A program made the translations under genes and the position numbers. The notes below the pieces were generated by a model. It worked only from the letters and a program-made list of their open reading frames with translations. It ran no database searches and was not told the DNA's origin. A stretch of DNA of 64,000 nucleotides, from positions 1,178,001 to 1,242,000 of the forward strand of contig NZ_CAKASL010000001.1 of the NCBI RefSeq assembly GCF_916858655.1. The letters run 5' to 3'. Source of the stretch: Aeromicrobium sp. Leaf350. GTDB lineage: Bacteria > Actinomycetota > Actinomycetes > Propionibacteriales > Nocardioidaceae. This document shows, in pieces, positions 1-9,152 of this stretch (position 1 is the stretch's first letter; each line of letters begins with the position of its first letter).

Positions 1-129
1 AGGGCGCGCGAGGGCTTGCGGGACTCGTCGTGGCGCGATGCTGCTGCCCGGGCAACGAGCCTGGCGTACCTGGACGGACGCGAGCACCTGCGCAGCACGA
101 TCGGGTCGCGGGGCCTCCCCCTCCGCTAG
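1..129 (+). CDS. C-terminal fragment of an unidentified protein
   Basis: An open frame enters from the left edge in phase with base 1 and ends at TAG 127-129, giving the last 42 residues of a protein. The tail is Arg/Ala/Leu rich and ends in GLPLR. A long hairpin follows within 20 bp, as expected for a gene that ends here and faces the convergent DUF2277 gene. I do not recognise the family from so short a piece. The open frame alone is weak evidence at this GC content, so this could be a chance ORF. Confidence 0.4.
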   Translation, partial: RAREGLRDSSWRDAAARATSLAYLDGREHLRSTIGSRGLPLR

Positions 130-147
130 ACGTCACGACCCGCCTCC

Positions 148-213
148 CCCAGATGTGCTCCCGAATCCACCGATCGGGGTGACCCCAAAGGTGGATTCGG
201 GAGCAATTCTGGG
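148..213. terminator. Long nested hairpin between convergent genes
   Basis: A perfect 15-bp inverted repeat (157-171 with 190-204) sits inside an outer 6-bp stem CCCAGA/TCTGGG (148-153 with 208-213), separated by a 3-nt internal loop on each side. The apical part contains a further GGGG-TGA-CCCC stem. It lies between the end of the partial plus-strand gene and the end of the DUF2277 gene, so a bidirectional terminator is the simplest reading. No T-run follows. Its left edge CCAGATGT recurs in the hairpin at 30208-30273. Confidence 0.7.
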
Positions 214-223
214 CGCGCGGTCG

Positions 224-520
224 CTACGAGGCGCCCGTGCGGATGCGGACCTCGCGCTCCATCCGCTTCTCGTGGCGCTCGCGCCCCTTGACCGCCTCGC
301 GCTCGCGACTCTTGGGCGGTGCCTTGGTCACGAGGTCGTCGAGCATCCGACGGGTCGCCTCCGCGATCTCGTCGATCGCCCGCTCGAAGGGCTCGGTGTT
401 GGCCTGCGAGGGACGGGTCGAGCCACTGACCTTCCGCACGAACTGCAGGGCGGCCTCCCGGACCTCGTCGTCGGTCGTCGGCGGGTCGAAGTTGTGAAGA
501 ACACGAATGTTGCGGCACAT
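224..520 (-). CDS. DUF2277 family small protein
   Basis: 98-residue protein starting MCRNIRVLHNFDPP, the characteristic N-terminus of the DUF2277 family, whose function is unknown. The sequence is mostly helical and charged, with a very basic C-terminal third (residues 68-98, rich in Lys/Arg/Glu), so nucleic-acid or protein binding is possible but unproven. It lies 32 bp downstream of cofC on the same strand and may be the last gene of the fadD-to-cofC operon. No signal peptide or membrane segment is visible. The ATG at 518-520 begins the conserved Cys-Arg-Asn motif, which fixes the start. Confidence 0.8.
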   Translation of the reverse strand: MCRNIRVLHNFDPPTTDDEVREAALQFVRKVSGSTRPSQANTEPFERAIDEIAEATRRMLDDLVTKAPPKSREREAVKGRERHEKRMEREVRIRTGAS

Positions 521-552
521 GCTCCGACGGTAACCCCGGGGATCGGACTGAG

Positions 553-1188
553 TCAGCCGGTGGCGCGAAGTCTCGGGGCGGTCGCGCGCCGGGTGTGCCG
601 ACCGGTGCCGAGCTGCGCGGCGGCCTGGAGGTCCAGCACTGTGTCGACGTCGCGGCGGGCCCGTGGGTCCACGTCGAACAGCGGGTGCGCCCCTGCGGCC
701 CGGTGCAGGTCGGCCGACCCCGGCCCGTAGGCGATGGGCAGGACGCGCGGGATGCGAGCGGCCAGCAGCGTGGTCCCGTCGCCCTGAGCGTCGGGCACGA
801 AGGAGGTCGCCGGCTCGGCCGCCTCGGCCAGGACGCCGTCGAGGACCTCGGGCGTGAGGCACGGCAGGTCGGCGGGGACGACCACGATCGGCTCACCCGG
901 GAACCGGCTGACCGCCCAACGTCGTCCGAGGTCGACGGCGGCCGCCAGCCCCCCGGCGCCCTTGAGCGGGTGGTCGGCGACGATCGCGGCACCCAGGGAG
1001 CGGGCCGGCAGGATCAGGCCCGCCTCCGACGAGACGACCACGACGCGTCCGACGCTCGGCGTCGCGGCGGTGGCCTCCAGGGTGTCGAGGGCGAACGCGC
1101 GCGCGAGGGTGATGCGCCGTGAGCTGTGGAGCCGACTCTTGCCCAGCCGCCACGGCTTGACCGGGATGACGGCAGTCCAGCCGCTCAC
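553..1188 (-). CDS. cofC: CofC-type phosphoenolpyruvate/2-phospholactate guanylyltransferase
   Basis: 211-residue nucleotidyltransferase of the CofC/FbiD family. It condenses GTP with phosphoenolpyruvate (or 2-phospholactate in archaea) to the activated PPG unit that FbiA attaches to FO during F420 synthesis. The N-terminus shows the substrate-binding run [14 protein letters not shown], and the central [10 protein letters not shown] is the metal/nucleotide loop of the fold. The GTG start (1186-1188) overlaps the fbiC stop in a GTGA arrangement, so the two are translationally coupled. Length matches mycobacterial FbiD (about 210-215 aa). fbiA and fbiB are not in the window. Cytosolic. Confidence 0.93.
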   Translation of the reverse strand: MSGWTAVIPVKPWRLGKSRLHSSRRITLARAFALDTLEATAATPSVGRVVVVSSEAGLILPARSLGAAIVADHPLKGAGGLAAAVDLGRRWAVSRFPGEPIVVVPADLPCLTPEVLDGVLAEAAEPATSFVPDAQGDGTTLLAARIPRVLPIAYGPGSADLHRAAGAHPLFDVDPRARRDVDTVLDLQAAAQLGTGRHTRRATAPRLRATG

Positions 1189-3767
1189 GACACGACCGCC
1201 TCGAGGGCGCGCGGGTGCGCGAGCGTCGCGGGCAGGTGCGCGTAGCCGGTGGTGCGCTGGACGGCGGGGCGGTCGGCGAGGTGGGCCATGGCGACGAGCT
1301 CGTCGACCTCCTTGCGGCTGCCGTTGACCGAGCCGGCCATGCGACTGATGGTCTCCTCCATGAGGGTGCCGCCGAGGTCGTTCACGCCGCCGTTGAGCAC
1401 CTGGGTGCACTGGTCCGGTCCGAGCTTGACCCAGGAGCACTGGATGTTGTCGACGAGTCCGTGCAGGCGGATGCGGGAGACGGCGTGGACGGCGCGGTTG
1501 TCGCGGACCGTGGGTCCGGGGCGGGCGACGCCGGCGAGGTAGATCGGGCTGGACTGGTGCACGAACGGCAGCGGCACGAACTCGCTGAAGCCGCCGGTCT
1601 GCTCCTGGATGCGCGCGATCACCCCGAGGTGGGTGGCCCAGTGGCCGGGGTGGTCGACGTGGCCGTACATCATCGTCGCCGTGGTCGGCAGCCCGACGGA
1701 GTGGGCGGTGGTGACGACGTCGATCCACTGGGCGGTCGGGAGCTTGCCCTTGGTGAGGATCCACCGGACCTCGTCGTCGAGGATCTCGGCGGCCGTGCCC
1801 GGCAGGGAGTCGACGCCCGCCTCCTTCAACGACACCAGGAACTCGCGGACTGACAGTCCCGTACGGGACACGCCGTTCATGACCTCCATCGGGCTGAACG
1901 CGTGCACGTGCATGTCCGGGTCGGTCTGCTTGACCGTCTGCGCGATGCGCGCGTAGGTGTCGGCCGGCAGCTCGGGGTCGATGCCGCCCTGGATGCAGAC
2001 CTCCGTCGCCCCCGCCTCGCGAGCCTCGACGACGCGGTTCGCGATCTCCTCGAACGAGAGGCTGTAGGCGTCGGCGTCGGTCTTGCGCTGGGCGAACGCG
2101 CAGAACCGGCAGCCGGTGTAACAGACGTTGGTGAAGTTGATGTTCCGGTTCACCACGTAGGTGACCGCATCGCCGACCGTGTCACGACGCATCTGGTCGG
2201 CCAGCGCGCAGACGACCTCGAGCGCCGCACCGTCGGCCCGCAGGAGGGTCTCGGTCTGCGCGTGGGTCAGGGACGTCGGCGCGGACTCGGCGACCTGCAG
2301 TGCCGCGGTGACATCGGTGCCGATGGCAGCACCCAGCAGTGTCGGAGCCGACCTGACCTTCTCGCGGAGCAGGGCCCAGTCGCCGTAGACCTCGTCGAAG
2401 TCACCCCTGCGGTCGCCGGTCCTGCCGGTGGTGTCGATCGTCGAGTGCAGGTCGGAGCGCCCGGTGGTCTCGAGTCCGCCGTCGGGCTCCTGCCACACCC
2501 TCCCGACCGGCCTCGCACCCTCGGCGAGCAGTCCGTCGGGGCCGCGGAGCGCGTCGACATGGCCACGGAGACGCGGGTCGACCCACGGCGCGTCGAGCAG
2601 CTCGGGATGCGTGGTCAGGCGCGGCTTCAGCGCGAAGCCCTCCCCCTCGCAGACACCGCGCAGGAGGTCCAGGTCGGGCCAGGGTCGTTCCGGGTTCACG
2701 TGATCCGGGGTCACGGGGCTGATGCCGCCGAAGTCGTCCACACCCGCTGCGAGCAGGGCGCGGCACTCGGCCAGATCGACCAGGTTCGGCGGCGCCTGGA
2801 CCCGGACGCTCGGCCCGAGCACGACCCGCGCGGTGGCGACGGCGGCGAGGTACTCGTCCAGGCCCAGGTCGTCCACGGACCGCATCGCGGTCGCGTCCTT
2901 GGCGCGGAAGTTCTGGACGATCACTTCCTGGATCGACCCGTGCTCACGATGCACGCCACGGATCGCGAACAGGCTCTCGGCGCGCTCCGTCAGCGTCTCC
3001 CCGATCCCGACCAGGATGCCGGTCGTGAACGGAATCCCGAGGCGCCCGGCGTCCTCCAGGACCCGCAGGCGCACCGCCGGGTCCTTGTCCGGTGAGCTGT
3101 AGTGCGGCTGGCCCTTCTCCGTGAAGAGTCGCTCGCTCGTGGTCTCGAGCATCATGCCCATCGAGGGGGCGACGGGCTTGAGCCGGTTCATCTCCGCCCA
3201 GCTCATGACGCCCGGGTTCAAGTGAGGAAGCAGACCCGTCTCCTCCAGCACCCGGATCGCCAACGCGCGGACGTACTCCAGCGTCGAGTCGTAACCGGCC
3301 TCCTCGAGCCACTGCTTCGCCTCCGGCCACCGATCCTCCGGCCGGTCACCCAACGTGAACAGCGCTTCGGTGCACCCCTGCTCGGCACCCGCTCGACAGA
3401 TATCGAGGACCTCGTCGAAGCTCAGGAACAGGCTCTGCCCCTCACGCTCCAGCTGGCCTGGCGTCGCCACGAACGTGCAGTAGTGACACCGGTCCCGACA
3501 CAGACGCGTCACTGGGACGAACACCTTCGGCGAGAACGTCACCACACCCGGCCGACCCACCGCCTCCAGCCCCGCATCGCGCACCCGCGCAGCAACCGCC
3601 ATCAACCGGTCCAGGTGCTCACCGCTCGCAGCGAGCAGCGCCGTCACCTCGGGCAGGTCGAGCGTCTTGCCCGCCTCCGCCCGAACCACCGCGCGCCGTA
3701 CCTCACGCTCCGTCGGCAGCCCGTCGAGCGGGGCCGGGAACGCGGGAAAGGGCAGCGCCGTGCTCAT
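1185..3767 (-). CDS. fbiC: FO synthase, CofG-CofH fusion
   Basis: 860-residue bifunctional radical-SAM enzyme that makes FO, the deazaflavin chromophore of coenzyme F420, from tyrosine and 5-amino-6-ribitylamino-uracil. Two radical-SAM cluster motifs are visible: CRDRCHYC (Cys90, 94, 97) in the N-terminal CofG half and CYTGCRFC (Cys549, 553, 556) in the C-terminal CofH half. Fusion and length are typical of actinobacterial FbiC; archaea and cyanobacteria use separate proteins. The gene starts 2 bp after the fno stop and its stop overlaps the cofC start, placing three F420 genes in one transcript with upstream beta-oxidation genes. Cytosolic, oxygen-sensitive 4Fe-4S clusters expected. Confidence 0.97.
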   Translation of the reverse strand: MSTALPFPAFPAPLDGLPTEREVRRAVVRAEAGKTLDLPEVTALLAASGEHLDRLMAVAARVRDAGLEAVGRPGVVTFSPKVFVPVTRLCRDRCHYCTFVATPGQLEREGQSLFLSFDEVLDICRAGAEQGCTEALFTLGDRPEDRWPEAKQWLEEAGYDSTLEYVRALAIRVLEETGLLPHLNPGVMSWAEMNRLKPVAPSMGMMLETTSERLFTEKGQPHYSSPDKDPAVRLRVLEDAGRLGIPFTTGILVGIGETLTERAESLFAIRGVHREHGSIQEVIVQNFRAKDATAMRSVDDLGLDEYLAAVATARVVLGPSVRVQAPPNLVDLAECRALLAAGVDDFGGISPVTPDHVNPERPWPDLDLLRGVCEGEGFALKPRLTTHPELLDAPWVDPRLRGHVDALRGPDGLLAEGARPVGRVWQEPDGGLETTGRSDLHSTIDTTGRTGDRRGDFDEVYGDWALLREKVRSAPTLLGAAIGTDVTAALQVAESAPTSLTHAQTETLLRADGAALEVVCALADQMRRDTVGDAVTYVVNRNINFTNVCYTGCRFCAFAQRKTDADAYSLSFEEIANRVVEAREAGATEVCIQGGIDPELPADTYARIAQTVKQTDPDMHVHAFSPMEVMNGVSRTGLSVREFLVSLKEAGVDSLPGTAAEILDDEVRWILTKGKLPTAQWIDVVTTAHSVGLPTTATMMYGHVDHPGHWATHLGVIARIQEQTGGFSEFVPLPFVHQSSPIYLAGVARPGPTVRDNRAVHAVSRIRLHGLVDNIQCSWVKLGPDQCTQVLNGGVNDLGGTLMEETISRMAGSVNGSRKEVDELVAMAHLADRPAVQRTTGYAHLPATLAHPRALEAVVS

Positions 3768-3769
3768 CG

Positions 3770-4450
3770 TCAGCCGGCCTCGACACCCGTGATCGCCACA
3801 CCCGAACGGGTCTTGTAGCGCTTGTTCATGCTGATCAGCACGGCGGTCAGCGGCTCGAGCTGGCGCGCCAGACGCAGGGCGCCGGCGTCGATGCCGCGCT
3901 TGCCGGTCACTGAGGCGGCGAGGTCCTGCACGACCGACTTCGCCTCGGCGTCGTCACCGCACACCAGGACGTCCTCGTGCGACAGCGCGTCGGGGGTCTT
4001 CCACAGCGACAGCGCCGCCACGTGGTGGAACGCGCCGACGACCCGCGCCGTCGGCACGAGCCGCTGGGTCTCCTGCGCCGCCGACTCCTCCAGCACGAGC
4101 CCGAACGGACCGTCGCCGTCGAAGCCCAGCGGGTTCACGCAGCTGATCACGATCGTGTCGGCGAGGCCGTCGGCCAGCGACGACACGAGGTCCGCATGCC
4201 CGTCCCAAGGCACCGCCAGCAGCACGACGTCGGCCTGCGCGACCGCGTCGGCGTTGGTCGCACCCGAGACCTGCAGGCCCTCGGCCTTCGCCGCGATCTC
4301 CTCGGCCTTCTCGCTGGCGCGGCCCGCGTCGCGGGAGCCCAGCACGACCTGGTGACCCGCCAGCGCGAACCGGTACGCCAGCCCGCGGCCCTGTGGTCCG
4401 GTGCCGCCGACGACCGCGATGGTGTGCGTCGTGTCGTGGTCCTGCGTCAT
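3770..4450 (-). CDS. fno: F420H2:NADP oxidoreductase (NADPH-dependent F420 reductase)
   Basis: 226-residue protein of the Fno/NpdG family, which passes hydride between NADPH and F420 and so recharges F420H2 for F420-dependent reductases. The N-terminal Rossmann loop reads [11 protein letters not shown] (about residues 13-23), followed by LGSRD, whose Ser-Arg fits NADP(H) phosphate recognition. The ATG at 4448-4450 overlaps the stop of the upstream isomerase gene (ATGA), and fbiC follows after 2 bp. Position in a catabolic operon suggests it supplies F420H2 to that pathway, for example to the LLM enzyme at 19019. A biosynthetic housekeeping role cannot be excluded. Confidence 0.9.
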   Translation of the reverse strand: MTQDHDTTHTIAVVGGTGPQGRGLAYRFALAGHQVVLGSRDAGRASEKAEEIAAKAEGLQVSGATNADAVAQADVVLLAVPWDGHADLVSSLADGLADTIVISCVNPLGFDGDGPFGLVLEESAAQETQRLVPTARVVGAFHHVAALSLWKTPDALSHEDVLVCGDDAEAKSVVQDLAASVTGKRGIDAGALRLARQLEPLTAVLISMNKRYKTRSGVAITGVEAG

Positions 4451-5235
4451 GCCGTCACCCCACTGGTCTGGTTGCTGCCTCCGGCACTGGCCTGCTTGTC
4501 GCCTCCGGCGACGCGGGCGATGGTCGCGGCCTCGTCGTCGAGGCGCTCGTGCAGCCCCACCTCGGAGCCGGTGCGCAGGAGGCGCTTGTTCTCGACGAGC
4601 ACGTCGTGGCGGACGGCCACGAGTGCGGCGACGACCTGCTCGACCTCGGCGTCCAGGCCGCCGTCGTCGACGAGGCGGGTCACCAGGCCCCACTGCTCCA
4701 TCTCGGTCGCCGTCACACGGCGGTTGGTCAGGACCACGTCCGTGGCCCGGGCCCGACCGATGGCTCGCGCGAGCCCCCAGCTGACGCCCGCGTCGGGCGT
4801 GAGACCGGCAGCGGCGTAGGCGCCGACGAAGGTCGCCGATCGCTCCGCCACCACGACGTCGCCCGCGAGGGCCAGCCCGATGGCGGCGCCCGCCGAGGCA
4901 CCGTGCACGGCCACCACGAGCGGCACGGGGAGGTCGTGCAGCGCAGCAACCCCTCGGTGCGCGTGCGCGGTCATGGTCGTCATGTGGGCGCCGATGTCCG
5001 GGGCTGCCGCGAAGTCGGCGAGGTCGCCGCCGACGCAGAAGTGCCGTCCGCGGGCGCGCAGCACCACGACCCGCACCTCACGCGCATCGGCGAGGTGGCG
5101 CACGCGTGCGGTGAGCTCGTCGAGCTGCTGCACGAAGGCGAGGTCCATCGCGTTCCGGCCCGCTCGACCCGAGAGCGTCAGGGTCGCGACGGCCCCGTCG
5201 ACCTCCAGGTCGATCCGCGGCTCGAGGTCTGTCAT
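4447..5235 (-). CDS. Enoyl-CoA hydratase/isomerase family protein, PaaG-like
   Basis: 262-residue crotonase-fold protein. The oxyanion-hole segments are FCVGGD (residues 66-71) and HGASAGAAIG (111-120). The stretch GLTPDAGVSW (about 144-153) matches the PD-G-SW signature of PaaG-type isomerases. The two Glu residues of classical hydratases are not visible at their expected places: position 120 is Gly where the hydratase Glu should fall. Double-bond or ring-oxepin isomerisation is therefore more likely than simple hydration, which is inference. Start and stop overlap the thiolase stop (TGATG) and fno start (ATGA), so it is a coupled member of the operon. Confidence 0.85.
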   Translation of the reverse strand: MTDLEPRIDLEVDGAVATLTLSGRAGRNAMDLAFVQQLDELTARVRHLADAREVRVVVLRARGRHFCVGGDLADFAAAPDIGAHMTTMTAHAHRGVAALHDLPVPLVVAVHGASAGAAIGLALAGDVVVAERSATFVGAYAAAGLTPDAGVSWGLARAIGRARATDVVLTNRRVTATEMEQWGLVTRLVDDGGLDAEVEQVVAALVAVRHDVLVENKRLLRTGSEVGLHERLDDEAATIARVAGGDKQASAGGSNQTSGVTA

Positions 5236-6407
5236 CAGCCGACGAGCTCGAGGATCGTGGCGTTGGCCTGGCCGCCGCCCTCGCACATGGTCTGCAGGCC
5301 GAAGCGCGAGCCCGTGCGCTGCATCTCGGCGATCATCGAGGTCATGAGTCGCGTGCCGCTCGCGCCGATCGGGTGACCGAGCGCCATCGCGCCGCCGTTG
5401 ACGTTGACCTTCGACAGGTCGGCGCCGATCTCGCGCTGCCAGGCGAGCAGCACCGACGCGAACGCCTCGTTGACCTCGAACAGGTCGATGTCCTCGACCG
5501 CGAGGCCCGAGCGCTGCAGCGCCTTGTGGGTCGCGTCGATCGGGCCGGTCAGCATGTAGATCGGGTCCGAGCCGACGATCGACATCGTGTGCACCTTGGC
5601 GAGCGGGGTCAGGCCGTGACGCTCGACCGCCGCTCCACTGGCGACCATGACGGCGGAGGCGCCGTCGGAGATCTGGCTCGCGAGCGCCGCCGTGAGGCGG
5701 CCGCCCTCGCTGAGGGGCGACAGGGAGGCCATCTTCTCGGCGGTGCTGCCGCGACGGGGGCCCTCGTCGACCGTGATGCCGGCGATCTCGACGATCTCGT
5801 CGACGAAGAGGCCGGCGTCGATCGCGGCGGCCGCACGGCGGTGGCTCTCGAGCGCCGACTGCTCCATCTCCTCGCGGGAGATCGACCACTTCTCGGCGAT
5901 CAGCTCGGCGCCGTGGAACTGCGAGACCGGCTGGTCGCCGTAGCGAGCCTTCCAGCCCGCCGAGCCCGAGAAGGGGTCGTCACCGAGGCCCATCTCGCGG
6001 CCCACCAGCGTCGCGGTGCCCATCGGGATCATGCTCATGTTCTGCACGCCGCCGGCCACGACGAAGTCGGCGGTGCCGCTCATGACGGCCTGGGCCGCGA
6101 AGTGCACGGCCTGCTGCGACGACCCGCACTGGCGGTCGATCGTGACGCCGGGGACGTGGGTCGGCAGCCCGGCGGCCAGCCACGCCGTGCGGGCGATGCA
6201 GCCGTTCTGCGGTCCGATGTTGTCGAGGCACCCGAGGATCACGTCGTCGACGAGCTCCGGGTCGACGCCGGAGCGCTCGACCAGGGCGGTGAGCACCTGG
6301 GCGGCCAGGTCGGCCGAGTGGATGCCGGCGAGCCCACCGCCTCGCTTGCCGACGGCGGAACGGGCGGTGCCGACGACGTACGCGGCGCGAGGATCGATGG
6401 TGGTCAT
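5235..6407 (-). CDS. Thiolase (acetyl-CoA acyltransferase)
   Basis: 390-residue degradative-type thiolase that cleaves 3-ketoacyl-CoA with CoA, releasing acetyl- or propionyl-CoA. The nucleophile lies in DRQCGSSQQA (Cys94), the His loop is GHPIGASG, and the second Cys lies in CEGGGQANA near the C-terminus, so all catalytic residues are present. An AAGGAGA ribosome-binding site precedes the ATG at 6405-6407. It follows the acyl-CoA dehydrogenase gene by 18 bp and overlaps the isomerase start, as expected for a beta-oxidation module. Chain or ring specificity cannot be read from the sequence. Confidence 0.93.
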   Translation of the reverse strand: MTTIDPRAAYVVGTARSAVGKRGGGLAGIHSADLAAQVLTALVERSGVDPELVDDVILGCLDNIGPQNGCIARTAWLAAGLPTHVPGVTIDRQCGSSQQAVHFAAQAVMSGTADFVVAGGVQNMSMIPMGTATLVGREMGLGDDPFSGSAGWKARYGDQPVSQFHGAELIAEKWSISREEMEQSALESHRRAAAAIDAGLFVDEIVEIAGITVDEGPRRGSTAEKMASLSPLSEGGRLTAALASQISDGASAVMVASGAAVERHGLTPLAKVHTMSIVGSDPIYMLTGPIDATHKALQRSGLAVEDIDLFEVNEAFASVLLAWQREIGADLSKVNVNGGAMALGHPIGASGTRLMTSMIAEMQRTGSRFGLQTMCEGGGQANATILELVG

Positions 6408-6425
6408 GGGTCGTCTCCTTGACGG

Positions 6426-7541
6426 TCAGGCGGACACGACGAGTGCTCGGGCGAGCGCGCGTCGGTGCAGGGTGGGGGCACCGAGCAGCGGACGGTCCGT
6501 CAGCGCTCGGCGGTAGAAGAGGTGGGCGGTGTGCTCCCAGGTGAAGCCGATGCCGCCGTGCAGGTGGATCGCGTCGCGCGATGCCCGGCAGAAGGCCTCG
6601 CTCGCCGCGACCTTCGCGACGCGCACGGCATCGGCCACGGCCGCGGCGGACGCGTCGTCGGACGCGAGCGCGTCGACGGCCACGCCGACGGCCGCCTCGG
6701 CGGCCGACACCTCGCCGAAGAGGTCGGCGAGTGCATGCTGCACCGCCTGGAAGGAGCCGATCGGACGGTCGAACTGGGTGCGCACGGTGGCGTACTCGAC
6801 CGTGCGCTCCAGGCAGGTGCGCGCGGCCGCGGCGGACTCCGCGGCGAGAAGCGCGGTGGCCTCCAGCAGCGTGCGCTCGAGCAGCTCGGGCGTCACGGCA
6901 CCGAGCGGCTCGGCCGGCACCGACTCCAGGCGGAACGTGACGCGGGGGCGCGTGAGGTCGAGGGTCTCGAGCGGTGTGGCGTGCACGCCGGGCGCGGTCG
7001 GGTCGACGGCGAGCACCTGGCCCTGCACCACGAGCAGCAGCAGGTCGGCGTCACCGCCCTGGACGACGGGGTCGGTCGTGCCGTCGACGACGCACGCGTC
7101 GCCCGTGAGGTCGACGACCAGCGGTGAGGCGTAGGCGGTGTCCCACGCGTGGTCGAGGCCGGCGACCGCCACGACCAGGCGGCCTGCGACGACCTCCGGG
7201 AGCCACCGCTCCCGCTGGGCCGGCGTGCCGCCGTGGGCCAGCAGGGTGAGCGCCGAGCCGAGCACCGGAAGGTGCGGCGCCGGGGTCAGGCGACGGCCCA
7301 GGGCGGCCGCCACCGCGGCGTGCACCGCGAAGGACTGGCCCTGTCCGCCGAGCTCGGTCGGCAGGTGCAGGCCGATCAGGTCGAGCTCTCCGCCGAGGCG
7401 GGCCCAGGCCGCACGGACCGGCACCGGGTCGTCGGCGAAGCGCTGGGCGGCGTCCTCGGGGTAGACCGCGGCGACCATCTCGTCGACTGCACGGACGAGC
7501 TCGGCCTCCTCCGACCGGGACGTCGCGTCGTCCCGGCTCAC
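6426..7541 (-). CDS. Acyl-CoA dehydrogenase family protein (FadE)
   Basis: 371-residue FAD-dependent acyl-CoA dehydrogenase. The C-terminal half carries TQFDRPIGSFQAVQH and IHLHGGIGFTWEH, typical FAD and dimer-contact motifs. The N-terminal domain is degenerate, and I cannot place a catalytic Glu with confidence. In steroid-degrading actinobacteria such proteins often act as one subunit of an alpha2beta2 FadE pair; the partner could be the dehydrogenase at 27775 or 29025, but this is inference. The start is GTG at 7539-7541, overlapping the fadD stop (GTGA). Confidence 0.87.
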   Translation of the reverse strand: MSRDDATSRSEEAELVRAVDEMVAAVYPEDAAQRFADDPVPVRAAWARLGGELDLIGLHLPTELGGQGQSFAVHAAVAAALGRRLTPAPHLPVLGSALTLLAHGGTPAQRERWLPEVVAGRLVVAVAGLDHAWDTAYASPLVVDLTGDACVVDGTTDPVVQGGDADLLLLVVQGQVLAVDPTAPGVHATPLETLDLTRPRVTFRLESVPAEPLGAVTPELLERTLLEATALLAAESAAAARTCLERTVEYATVRTQFDRPIGSFQAVQHALADLFGEVSAAEAAVGVAVDALASDDASAAAVADAVRVAKVAASEAFCRASRDAIHLHGGIGFTWEHTAHLFYRRALTDRPLLGAPTLHRRALARALVVSA

Positions 7542-9085
7542 GGGGTCGTGACCTGCTCGCGCAGGACGCGCCGGAGCACCTTCTGGCTGGCGTTGCGAGG
7601 CAGCTCCTCGAGGAAGTGCACCGCAGACGGGCGCTTGAACCGCGCCAGGTAGGTCGTGCAGTGATCGAGGACGTCGGCCTCGGTCAGGCTCGAGCCCGCC
7701 TTCGTCACCACGAAGGCGACGGGCGACTCGCCCCAGCGCTCGTGCGGGGTGCCGACGACCGCGACCTCGACGACGCTCTCGAGCTCGGCGACGCAGTACT
7801 CGATCTCGGAGGGGTACACGTTCATGCCGCCGCTCACGATCAGGTCGGTACGACGCTCCGTGACGTAGACGTAGCCCTCCTCGTCGATCGCGCCGAGGTC
7901 GCCGGTGAAGAACCAGCCGTCACGGAAGGAGGACCGCGTGGCGGCCTCGTTGTTCCAGTAGCCGGCCACCATGGCGGGCGACCTGACGACCAGCTCGCCG
8001 ATGGTCTCGCCGTCGTTCGGGAGGTCGTTGCCCTCCGGGTCGACGATCTTGACCACCACGTCGATGCACGGGCGGCCGGTGGAGGCGAAGAAGTCGTGGG
8101 CCTTCGAGCCCTTCACGACGTCATCGACGTCGGTCACGGTGAACAGGCTGCCCGAGCCCTCCGACATGCCCCAGCCCTCGAGGAACCGGTGGCCGACGAC
8201 TCCGGCCCACCGCTCGAGCTGGGCCGACGGCGCCTTGGACGCCGAGTGCACGAAGCTGCGCATCTGCTGCCACTTCTCGGGGTGCGCCCGCGCGTACTCG
8301 ATCATGCCCGGCAGCCACGGCGAGGCGACGAACGTGAACGTGCCGCCCTCCTCGCCGATCACGTCGAGCGCCTGCTCGGGGCTCGTCACGTCGGTCGCCA
8401 TCACGATCGTGCCGCGCACGAAGACGTGCGACATCATCAGGCCGAGCACCGTCGCGACGAACGACATGTTCGCGTAGTAGACGAGCGTGCTGCCCTGCGG
8501 CGTGCGGTAGGAGTGCGCGTGGTTGCGGGTCGTGTTCTTGAGCGAGCGGTGGGTGACCATGGCGCCCTTGGGCCGCCCGGTCGTGCCGCTCGTGTAGGAG
8601 ATGACGAACAGGGCCTCCTCGTCGGGCAGCGGCGGCAGGTCGGTGCCACCGCCGGCCAGGAAGCGCTCGTACTCGGAGCCGGAGTCGTTCCAGTCGCCCA
8701 GCGCGAAGAGGCGGCGGAGCCCGTGCTCGGCGCCGAGCTTCTCGGCCTCGACCGACCGCGCCTCGGGGTGGAACATCGCCACCGCGCCGGAGTCCTCGAC
8801 CTGGTACGACGCCTCGTGCTGCGTGAACAGGCTGTTCACCGGCACGAGCACGAGCCCCGCCTTCGCCACGGCGAAGTACAGCTCGAAGTACTGCGGACAC
8901 GTGCTGAGCCACGCGGCGATGCGCTCGCCCGGCGCGAAGCCCGCGTCGAGCAGGGCGTTGGCGAGGCGCGTCGTGCGCTCGTCGAACTCCGCGTACGTCA
9001 GCTCGAAGCCGTCGCGCGTCTTGAGCGCGATCCGGCGCGGGTGCTGCGCCGCGGCGTTGGTCAACAGGGGCCCGATCTGGTCCAT
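7538..9085 (-). CDS. AMP-forming acyl-CoA synthetase (FadD-like), first gene of the F420-linked operon
   Basis: 515-residue ANL-superfamily ligase that activates a carboxylic acid as acyl-adenylate and then CoA thioester. The P-loop-like segment SYTSGTTGRPKGAM, the GWGMSEGSG motif, the FTGDLG motif and the C-terminal SQKVLRR lysine region are all visible. ATG at 9083-9085 is chosen because AGGAG lies 7 bp upstream; a TTG 15 bp further up is possible but falls inside the operator. The operator-like palindrome at 9096-9109 lies directly upstream. The gene heads a run of eight same-strand genes ending with DUF2277. Confidence 0.93.
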   Translation of the reverse strand: MDQIGPLLTNAAAQHPRRIALKTRDGFELTYAEFDERTTRLANALLDAGFAPGERIAAWLSTCPQYFELYFAVAKAGLVLVPVNSLFTQHEASYQVEDSGAVAMFHPEARSVEAEKLGAEHGLRRLFALGDWNDSGSEYERFLAGGGTDLPPLPDEEALFVISYTSGTTGRPKGAMVTHRSLKNTTRNHAHSYRTPQGSTLVYYANMSFVATVLGLMMSHVFVRGTIVMATDVTSPEQALDVIGEEGGTFTFVASPWLPGMIEYARAHPEKWQQMRSFVHSASKAPSAQLERWAGVVGHRFLEGWGMSEGSGSLFTVTDVDDVVKGSKAHDFFASTGRPCIDVVVKIVDPEGNDLPNDGETIGELVVRSPAMVAGYWNNEAATRSSFRDGWFFTGDLGAIDEEGYVYVTERRTDLIVSGGMNVYPSEIEYCVAELESVVEVAVVGTPHERWGESPVAFVVTKAGSSLTEADVLDHCTTYLARFKRPSAVHFLEELPRNASQKVLRRVLREQVTTP

Positions 9086-9095
9086 CGTTTCTCCT

Positions 9096-9109
9096 ACCAA
9101 GTGCTTGGT
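9096..9109. promoter_or_regulatory. Operator-like palindrome (site A) upstream of fadD
   Basis: ACCAAGTGCTTGGT is a 6-bp inverted repeat around a 2-bp centre, 10 bp upstream of the fadD ATG. It fits the published mycobacterial KstR2 consensus AnCAAGnnCTTGnT and resembles the CCAAGC-N4-GCTTGG sites elsewhere in this island. Binding by the TetR protein encoded at 24506 is inferred. Confidence 0.65.
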
Positions 9110-9152
9110 TTGTTTAGTCTAGACGTGTCCCACGCCACACGGCAACCCCGGT

